Source: Glandiceps talaboti
Lineage: Eukaryota; Hemichordata; Enteropneusta; Spengelidae
DNA: 62,000 bases
Direction: 5' to 3'
Assembly (NCBI RefSeq): GCF_964340395.1
Contig: NC_135559.1
Location: 22,920,964-22,982,963, forward strand
Numbering within the stretch: position 1 is the stretch's first letter; each line of letters opens with the position of its first letter. Shown here piece after piece: positions 34,001-46,000 of the stretch. A program made the position numbers and the translations under genes. Below the pieces are notes generated by a model. The model was not told where the DNA came from, made no database searches, and saw only the letters and a program-made list of their open reading frames with translations.

Positions 34001-37000
34001 AACATATAAACTATTATGTCAACATATAAACTATTATGTCAACATATAAACTATTATGTCAACATATAAACTATTATGTCAGCATATAAACTGTTATGTC
34101 AGCATATAAACTATTATGTCAACATATAAACTATTATGTCAACATATAAACTATTATGTCAACATATAAACTATTATGTCAGCATATAAACTATTATGTC
34201 AACATATAAACTATTATGTCAACATATAAACTATTATGTCAACATATAAACTATTATGTCAGCATATAAACTATTATGTCAACATATAAACTGTTATGTC
34301 AACATATAAACTGTTATGTCAGCATATAAACTATTATGTCAGCATATAAACTGTTATGTCAACATATAAACTGTTATGTCAACATATAAACTATTATGTC
34401 AACATATAAACTATTATGTCAACATATAAACTATTATGTCAACATATAAACTATTATGTCAACATATAAACTATTATGTCAGCATATAAACTATTATGTC
34501 AACATATAAACTGTTATGTCAACATATAAACTGTTATGTCAGCATATAAACTATTATGTCAGCATATAAACTGTTATGTCAACATATAAACTGTTATGTC
34601 AACATATAAACTGTTATGTCAGCATATAAACTATTATGTCAACATATAAACTATTATGTCAACATATAAACTGTTATGTCAACATATAAACTATTATGTC
34701 AACATATAAACTATTCTGTCAACATATAAACTATTATGTCAACATATAAACTGTTATGTCAACATATAAACTATTATGTCAGCATATAAACTGTTATGTC
34801 AGCATATAAACTATTATGTCAACATATAAACTGTTATGTCAACATATAAACTATTATGTCAGCATATAAACTATTATGTCAACATATAAACTATTATGTC
34901 AACATATAAAGTGTTATGTCAACATATAAACTATTATGTCAACATATAAACTGTTATGTCAACATATAAACTGTTATGTCAGCATATAAACTGTTATGTC
35001 AACATATAAACTGTTATGTCAGCATATAAACTATTATGTCAACATATAAACTATTATGTCAGCATATAAACTATTATGTCAGCATATAAACTATTATGTC
35101 AGCATATAAACTATTATGTCAGCATATAAACTGTTATGTCAACATATAAACTGTTATGTCAGCATATAAACTATTATGTCAACATATAAACTATTCTGTC
35201 AACATATAAACTGTTATGTCAACATATAAACTGTTATGTCAACATATAAACTATTATGTCAGCATATAAACTATTATGTCAACATATAAACTATTATGTC
35301 AGCATATAAACTATTATGTCAGCATATAAACTGTTATGTCAACATATAAACTATTATGTGTCAGCATATAAACTATTCTGTCAACATATAAACTATTATG
35401 TCAGCATATAAACTATTCTGTCAACATATAAACTATTATGTCAACATATAAACTATTATGTCAACATATGTCAACATATAAACTATTCTGTCAACATATA
35501 AACTATTATGTCAGCATATAAACTGTTATGTCAGCATATAAACTGTTATGTCAGCATATAAACTGTTATGTCAACATATAAATTATTCTGTCAACATATA
35601 AACTATTATGTCAGCATATAAACTGTTATGTCAGCATATAAACTATTATGTCAACATATAAACTATTATGTCAGCATATAAACTGTTATGTCAACATATA
35701 AACTGTTATGTCAACATATAAACTGTTATGTCAACATATAAACTGTTATGTCAGCATATAAACTGTTATGTCAACATATAAACTATTATGTCAACATATA
35801 AACTATTATGTCAGCATATAAACTATTATGTCAACATATAAACTATTCTGTCAACATATAAACTATTATGTCAACATATAAACTATTATGTCAACATATA
35901 AACTGTTATGTCAACATATAAACTATTATGTCAGCATATAAACTATTATGTCAACATATAAACTATTCTGTCAACATATAAACTATTATGTCAACATATA
36001 AACTATTATGTCAGCATATAAACTATTATGTCAACATATAAACTATTATGTCAGCATATAAACTATTATGTCAGCATATAAACTGTTATGTCAACATATA
36101 AACTATTATGTCAGCATATAAACTATTATGTCAACATATAAACTATTCTGTCAACATATAAACTATTATGTCAGCATATAAACTATTCTGTCAACATATA
36201 AACTGTTATGTCAACATATAAACTATTATGTCAGCATATAAACTATTATGTCAACATATAAACTATTATGTCAGCATATAAACTATTATGTCAGCATATA
36301 AACTATTATGTCAACATATAAACTATTATGTCAGCATATAAACTGTTATGTCAACATATAAACTATTATGTCAACATATAAACTATTATGTCAGCATATA
36401 AACTATTATGTCAACATATAAACTGTTATGTCAACATATAAACTATTATGTCAACATATAAACTGTTATGTCAGCATATAAACTGTTATGTCAACATATA
36501 AACTGTTATGTCAGCATATAAACTGTTATGTCAACATATAAACTGTTATGTCAGCATATAAACTATTATGTCAGCATATAAACTGTTATGTCAGCATATA
36601 AACTATTATGTCAACATATAAACTGTTATGTCAACATATAAACTATTATGTCAACATATAAACTGTTATGTCAACATATAAACTATTATGTCAGCATATA
36701 AACTGTTATGTCAACATATAAACTGTTATGTCAACATATAAACTATTATGTCAACATATAAACTGTTATGTCAACATATAAACTGTTATGTCAGCATATA
36801 AACTGTTATGTCAACATATAAACTGTTATGTCAACATATAAACTATTATGTCAGCATATAAAATGTTATGTCAACATATAAACTGTTATGTCAACATATA
36901 AACTATTATGTCAACATATAAACTGTTATGTCAACATATAAACTATTATGTCAGCATATAAAATGTTATGTCAACATATAAACTGTTATGTCAACATATA

Positions 37001-40000
37001 AACTATTATGTCAGCATATAAACTGTTATGTCAACATATAAACTATTATGTCAGCATATAAACTGTTATGTCAACATATAAACTGTTATGTCAACATATA
37101 AACTATTATGTCAACATATAAACTGTTATGTCAACATATAAACTGTTATGTCAGCATATAAACTGTTATGTCAACATATAAACTATTATGTCAACATATA
37201 AACTGTTATGTCAACATATAAACTATTCTGTCAGCATATAAACTGTTATGTCAACATATAAACTATTATGTCAACATATAAACTATTATGTCAGCATATA
37301 AACTGTTATGTCAACATATAAACTGTTATGTCAACATATAAACTGTTATGTCAACATATAAACTGTTATGTCAGCATATAAACTGTTATGTCAGCATATA
37401 AACTGTTATGTCAACATATAAACTATTATGTCAACATATAAATTATTCTGTCAACATATAAACTATTATGTCAGCATATAAACTGTTATGTCAGCATATA
37501 AACTATTATGTCAACATATAAACTATTATGTCAGCATATAAACTGTTATGTCAACATATAAACTGTTATGTCAACATATAAACTGTTATGTCAACATATA
37601 AACTGTTATGTCAGCATATAAACTGTTATGTCAACATATAAACTATTATGTCAACATATAAACTATTATGTCAGCATATAAACTATTATGTCAACATATA
37701 AACTATTCTGTCAACATATAAACTATTATGTCAACATATAAACTATTATGTCAACATATAAACTGTTATGTCAACATATAAACTATTATGTCAGCATATA
37801 AACTATTATGTCAACATATAAACTATTCTGTCAACATATAAACTATTATGTCAACATATAAACTATTATGTCAGCATATAAACTATTATGTCAACATATA
37901 AACTATTATGTCAGCATATAAACTATTATGTCAGCATATAAACTGTTATGTCAACATATAAACTATTATGTCAGCATATAAACTATTATGTCAACATATA
38001 AACTATTCTGTCAACATATAAACTATTATGTCAGCATATAAACTATTCTGTCAACATATAAACTGTTATGTCAACATATAAACTATTATGTCAGCATATA
38101 AACTATTATGTCAACATATAAACTATTATGTCAGCATATAAACTATTATGTCAGCATATAAACTATTATGTCAACATATAAACTATTATGTCAGCATATA
38201 AACTGTTATGTCAACATATAAACTATTATGTCAACATATAAACTATTATGTCAGCATATAAACTATTATGTCAACATATAAACTGTTATGTCAACATATA
38301 AACTATTATGTCAACATATAAACTGTTATGTCAGCATATAAACTGTTATGTCAACATATAAACTGTTATGTCAGCATATAAACTGTTATGTCAACATATA
38401 AACTGTTATGTCAGCATATAAACTATTATGTCAGCATATAAACTGTTATGTCAGCATATAAACTATTATGTCAACATATAAACTGTTATGTCAACATATA
38501 AACTATTATGTCAACATATAAACTGTTATGTCAACATATAAACTATTATGTCAGCATATAAACTGTTATGTCAACATATAAACTGTTATGTCAACATATA
38601 AACTATTATGTCAACATATAAACTGTTATGTCAGCATATAAACTGTTATGTCAACATATAAACTGTTATGTCAACATATAAACTATTATGTCAGCATATA
38701 AAATGTTATGTCAACATATAAACTGTTATGTCAACATATAAACTATTATGTCAACATATAAACTGTTATGTCAACATATAAACTATTATGTCAGCATATA
38801 AAATGTTATGTCAACATATAAACTGTTATGTCAACATATAAACTATTATGTCAGCATATAAACTGTTATGTCAACATATAAACTATTATGTCAGCATATA
38901 AACTATTATGTCAACATATAAACTGTTATGTCAACATATAAACTGTTATGTCAACATATAAACTATTATGTCAACATATAAACTGTTATGTCAACATATA
39001 AACTGTTATGTCAGCATATAAACTGTTATGTCAACATATAAACTATTATGTCAACATATAAACTGTTATGTCAACATATAAACTATTCTGTCAGCATATA
39101 AACTGTTATGTCAACATATAAACTATTATGTCAACATATAAACTATTATGTCAACATATAAACTGTTATGTCAACATATAAACTGTTATGTCAACATATA
39201 AACTATTATGTCAGCATATAAACTGTTATGTCAACATATAAACTGTTATGTCAACATATAAACTATTATGTCAACATATAAACTGTTATGTCAGCATATA
39301 AACTATTATGTCAACATATAAACTGTTATGTCAGCATATAAACTATTCTGTCAACATATAAACTGTTATGTCAACATATAAACTATTATGTCAACATATA
39401 AACTATTATGTCAACATATAAACTATTATGTCAGCATATAAACTGTTATGTCAACATATAAACTATTATGTCAACATATAAACTATTATGTCAGCATATA
39501 AACTATTATGTCAACATATAAACTGTTATGTCAACATATAAACTGTTATGTCAGCATATAAACTATTATGTCAACATATAAACTGTTATGTCAACATATA
39601 AACTGTTATGTCAACATATAAACTGTTATGTCAGCATATAAACTGTTATGTCAACATATAAACTGTTATGTCAACATATAAACTGTTATGTCAGCATATA
39701 AACTGTTATGTCAACATATAAACTATTATGTGTCAGCATATAAACTATTATGTCAACATATAAATTATTCTGTCAACATATAAACTATTATGTCAGCATA
39801 TAAACTGTTATGTCAACATATAAACTATTATGTCAACATATAAACTGTTATGTCAGCATATAAACTATTATGTCAACATATAAACTATTATGTCAACATA
39901 TAAACTGTTATGTCAACATATAAACTGTTATGTCAACATATAAACTGTTATGTCAGCATATAAACTATTATGTCAACATATAAACTGTTATGTCAACATA

Positions 40001-43000
40001 TAAACTGTTATGTCAACATATGCTAGTAAACTGTACTTGTAGTAAAGTACTTACTTCTTCCCCAATGACGGTGACACCAGGAAACTGCCGTGACAGAGAT
40101 GTCGATATACTCATTTGAACAGTACGGTCAGCTTGTGTCTGTAAGTCTTGAATTCCCTGTAATTAGGTCAAGATAAATAACTCATTCAATGATGCAATGA
40201 TAGAACTCTATGACATGATGCAATGATAGAACCCTATGACATGATGCAATGATAGAACCCTATGACATGATGCAATGATAGAACCCTATGACATGATGCA
40301 ATGATAGAACCCTATGACATGCCAGTGTCTGGTATACTTGGGGTATTTCCATGGAAATTGTCAATTTTCGCTAAAGATTTATAACGTGACAAAAAAATGC
40401 AAAAATAAGTAGTGATTAAAATGCCTTCTTGTACATGGACACAATGTAGCAGACGGGTAATTAGAAGAAATTAGTCTTTGAGAAAGACAACATGATCTGG
40501 GTTTACAAATACTTCACAAGCATAGTGAGTATAAAGTACAGCAGAAAACACCACAGACACTAACACAAAGGTCAATATTTTTTGTCACAAAAAATATCAC
40601 ATTCATGAACAACCTCCTTCACATGATATACTATTATGACATGGTATGGTGGGACAAATATACTATATGTATGTATAGACATTCAGATGAGTTAGTAGTT
40701 GGATGGTGGGACAAATATACTATATGTATGTATAGACATTCAGATGAGTTGGTGGTTGTATGGCGGGCCAAATATACTATATGTATGTATAGACATTCAG
40801 ATGAGTTGGTGGTTGTATGGTGGGACAAATATACTATATGTATGTATAGACATTCAGATGAGTTAGTGGTTGTATGGTGGGACAAATATACTATATGTAT
40901 GTATAGACATTCAGATGAGTTGGTGGTTGTATGGCGGGCCAAATATACTATATGTATGTATAGACATTCAGATGAGTTAGTAGTTGGATGGCGGGCCAAA
41001 TATACTATATGTATGTATAGACATTCAGATGAGTTGGTGGTTGTATGGCGGGCCAAATATACTATATGTATGTATAGACATTCAGATGAGTTGGTGGTTG
41101 TATGGCGGGCCAAATATACTATATGTATGTATAGACATTCAGATGAGTTGGTGGTTGTATGGCGGGCCAAATATACTATATGTATGTATAGACATTCAGA
41201 TGAGTTAGTAGTTGGATGGTGGGACAAATATACTATATGTATGTATAGACATTCAGATGAGTTAGTAGTTGGATGGTGGGACAAATATACTATATGTATG
41301 TATAGACATTCAGATGAGTTGGTGGTTGTATGGCGGGCCAAATATACTATATGTATGTATAGACATTCAGATGAGTTGGTGGTTGTATGGCGGGCCAAAT
41401 ATACTATATGTATGTATAGACATTCAGATGAGTTGGTGGTTGTATGGCGGGCCAAATATACTATATGTATGTATAGACATTCAGATGAGTTGGTGGTTGT
41501 ATGGCGGGCCAAATATACTATATGTCTGTATAGACATTCAGATGAGTTGGTGGTTGTATGGTGGGCCAAATATACTATATGTCTGTATAGACATTCAGAT
41601 GAGTTAGTAGTTGGACGAGTTGACCATGACAGTGATTTGGGACAAGTTGACTTTGTTAAAACATGACTGGGACTATCAGAGTAAATATTCCTGAGTACAT
41701 ATGAAATCAGAGCAAATACTGTATACAAGAGTGATTAAGTTTGTGGCAGATATCTCTAACTAGTCTAGTTGATAGACCCCTCCTGCATGACTGCTTACTT
41801 TAAAAGTGACCAAAGGTTGCCACTGAGGACACTAGCCCAAACATAGGTACTCATGACCTTTCAGCTTTTATTCAGTAATCCCCCAAAGTACAGATCCAAG
41901 GTCTAACTACAAGACTAAATTATTCCTTGGTTGTTTTCAAACAGCTACGAAGGTTGCCACTGAGGGCGCTAGGCAGACATAGGTACTCATGACCTTTCAG
42001 CTATTATGTCAGCAATCCCCCAAAGTACAGATCCATAGTCTTACTACAACTACAAGACTAGTGTCAAACACACACCATCCACTTTCACAGATTTATCATG
42101 ATTCTATATCAATTTTGGACAAACCGTACAAAATATCAGTCACTGTGTATATATAAAAAATATTTAAATGTATTGCATGTATTGGAGAAAATACAACCAA
42201 TATGTTACTATGTATGACCAGTGTAAAGTACTATGTACAAAATACAACCAATATGTTACTATGTATGACCAGTGTAAAGTACTATGGAGAAAATACAACC
42301 ACTATGTTACTATGTATGACCAGTGTAAAATACTATAGAGAAAATACAACCACTATGTTACTATGTATGACCAGTGTAAAATACTATGGAGAAAATACAA
42401 CCACTATGTTACTATGTATGACCAGTGTAAAATACTATAGAGAAAATACAACCACTATGTTACTATGTATGACCAGTGTAAAATACTATGGAGAAAATAC
42501 AACCACTATGTTACTATGTATGACCAGTGTAAAATACTATGGAGAAAATACAACCACTATGTTACTATGTATGACCAGTGTAAAGTACTATGGAGAAAAT
42601 ACAACCACTATGTTACTTTGTATGACCAGTGTAAAGTACTATGGAGAAAATACAACCACTGTGTTACTATGTATGACCAGTGTAAAGTACTATAGAGAAA
42701 ATACAACCACTATGTTACTATGTATGACCAGTGTAAAGTACTATGGAGAAAATACAACCACTATGTTACTATGTATGACCAGTGTAAAATACTATGGAGA
42801 AAATACAACCACTATGTTACTATGTATGACCAGTGTAAAGTACTATAGAGAAAATACAACCACTATGTTACTATGTATGACCAGTGTAAAATACTATGGA
42901 GAAAATACAACCACTATGTTACTATGTATGACCAGTGTAAAGTACTATAGAGAAAATACAACCACTATGTTACTATGTATGACCAGTGTAAAGTACTATA

Positions 43001-46000
43001 GAGAAAATACAACCACTATGTTACTATGTATGACCAGTGTAAAGTACTATGGAGAAAATACAACCACTATGTTACTATGTATGACCAGTGTAAAATACTA
43101 TAGAGAAAATACAACCACTATGTTACTATGTATGACCAGTGTAAAGTACTATAGAGAAAATACAACCACTATGTTACTATGTATGACCAGTGTAAAGTAC
43201 TATAGAGAAAATACAACCACTATGTTACTATGTATGACCAGTGTAAAATACTATGGAGAAAATACAACCACTATGTTACTATGTATGACCAGTGTAAAAT
43301 ACTATAGAGAAAATACAACCACTATGTTACTATGTATGACCAGTTGTCATTCAGACTTTTTTATTTCTGTGATTTACAACAAGTCTATATGTACATAGGG
43401 TCAAAGGTCACAATTCTATCAGTTCTTTTAAAAGTACGACACAAAAGATGGATGATAGGTGGTTTTGGTACTTGTTCTAGATATCACTTTAATCGATTTA
43501 TCACCAAACAAGTGACCTATCACATCAGTCAGAATAGCTCACCTGTTTTTTCGTTCTTTTTTCTTGTTTTAGTAACATATGTAGCAGTGGTTCTGCTGTT
43601 CAGCTCTTCCACTATGCAGTTTTGTTTTAGCAAAGTAATGAAATGGCTAGTGGTTTCATATGATGACTCACTCACACACACTATAGAACACATTTCACAC
43701 AGAAAGTTGGTAAAATATTGTACTTTTATAATATAGTCACCATTTTACAAAAATTCTATTTTACCCCAAATTTGCATATTAATGACCCAATCAACTTGTC
43801 TTGAACAAGCTTATATCTGCTCATCCCAAGACACCTACACAACTAATTTCAACTAGTTTGGCCACGTAGTTTTGGAGAAGATTTTTGAAGTATTTTTACC
43901 AAAAATTTCTATTTTTAGACCTAATTTGCATAAAAATATAGATAGGGAACTTGTAATCCAGACTGAGTATGCTCAGATGCAAAGGATTATGGGATTTCTG
44001 TGGTTATCATAATACCTAATCTGGAGCTACTGATAAAATAAACCTCCCACACTAGTCAGGGTAACAAATGAATTGACCATTCGTGGTTGCAAACTATGTA
44101 ACAGTATTGTTTACAATACCAATTTATTAGTATTTATTATCACATTTCCCACGATGCAACATTCAACATGGTGGGTTTGCAAGTTCCTTATTGGCTCAGT
44201 AGCTATAAAGGAGAAGATGACAGTAGAAAAGTTGAAGGACGGACGACAGACTACAATGGAGGATCAACCTAACCCATAATCTCCGTTCAGCTTTTGCTGA
44301 CAGCAGAGCTAAAAATGTTGTGTGATATGTTACAGGTACTAGAAATGTTGTGTGATATGTTACAGGTACTAAAAATGTTGTGTGATATGGTACAGGTAAT
44401 AAAAATGTTGTCTGATATGGTACAGGTACTAAAAATGTTGTGTGATAAATGTACATTTCTTCCAAGTCAAAAAATGGGCTTCGAGGCCTCTTTGTAGTAA
44501 TTTAGATGTATCACTCACTGGAGAAATGATAACTTGTCACAAAAATACATAAATCGTTTAGCCTACAATGTTGGACATGAAGTATTCCCCAGCATGCACT
44601 GCCCTACAAGTCTATTTGTACATGTGGTGAAAGGTCACAATTCTATCAGTTCTTTCAAAAGTACGACACAAAAGGTGAACAGTAGGTGGTTTTGGTACAC
44701 GTTCTAGATAACACTGTTATTGATTTATCACCAAAAAATGGTGTGTGATATGGTACAGTTCAATAAGAAAGTATGCAAATTATCTCTGAGGTTAAATAAC
44801 AAAATGCCTTTTTCTCGTTTCAATTTTCAAAGACCACAAAAGCGGGCAAGTTGATTTATCAGGACAGTTGCATGTTCCTATGGGAGCCTCGTTTCCGCGT
44901 TTAAGGATCATATTATTGTGAGCTTTGATGATGGAAGCCATGTTATTCATACAACTGTAGCTCACTTTCATGTTCCCCTTGTTGAAAATTTTATGTAACT
45001 TGTGCTCTTAGGGAAGTGACGCCCAGGAAAATTCTCCCAACGTTATTGCTTACGTTTTGACTGTATGGGGGATTAAACCAGATGACATTACGTTTCCTAT
45101 TTCTCCGTCTCTTGATGGTGTTAATTCTATCTGTGTAAGCAAGGTTGTCTTTATAGCCACTTGCTTTGAGTGCGTCATCATAAAGGGGTGCTGCCTGGTT
45201 GAAAACATTATGATTACATGAGATGTCACACAGTCTTCTATTAATGGCTGCTGGGAGATGCTTGATGATAACCGGTGGGTGATTTGACTGTGAATTGATG
45301 TAGACTGGGTTGTCATTTGGTTTTCTGTATGGGTAATATTTCCCACTGGAAAGGTCTAATACGATATTGAGGTAATTTACAATTTTCAGGTTAGCTTCGA
45401 TGGTTATTTCCAGACCGATGTCATTGAAGATCTTTGTGATGTTTTTCTTTATCTGTTCTGCCTTGTTACCCAATATTTTGTGGAAAACAGCTAAACCATC
45501 ATCCCTGTATAGACCTACATGGTCTTTAGAGTACTGTGATGCAATAGTACTTAGGATGTAGGAACCCACTAGTTCGCAAATCTCGGCTCCATCATAACTT
45601 CCCATAGTCACGTCAAACATATCTTTGTTGTCTCTTTTGACCCATGAAATATTATCATCAAATAGGAGAGATTTCCTGGCGTGCATAAGAATTTCTATAT
45701 CATGATCTGAGATATCAACATGATGTTTTGCGAAGCTTAATGCATTACGTAAGATATTTTCTGTAATAGATGGATAAAAATTAACGATGTCGAAGATGAT
45801 GAACGTACAAATGGGTTTGTCTGGTAATTTGGTAAACCAATCAATCACAGATGCCGTATTTTTCCACTGATTTACCCCTGATAAGTTAATTATGACTCGA
45901 AAACAACATTTGGGGGATGTCAGGTAACTATACAATGTAGTCATAGAATATACTTTTCAGCCCTACATGTGCACATATCTGAGTAAGCAAAAATTTCAAT

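Noticed and set aside
32680-40022. CRISPR-like regular repeats
   Set aside because: Units are contiguous with no unique spacers, and the DNA is eukaryotic with introns; it is a satellite-type array.
40605-43398. Open frames of 353, 364 and 398 codons
   Set aside because: They are produced by 57-bp and 51-bp arrays (multiples of three) inside BPNT1 intron 1. Both strands are open over the 57-bp array, as expected of repetition and not of coding.
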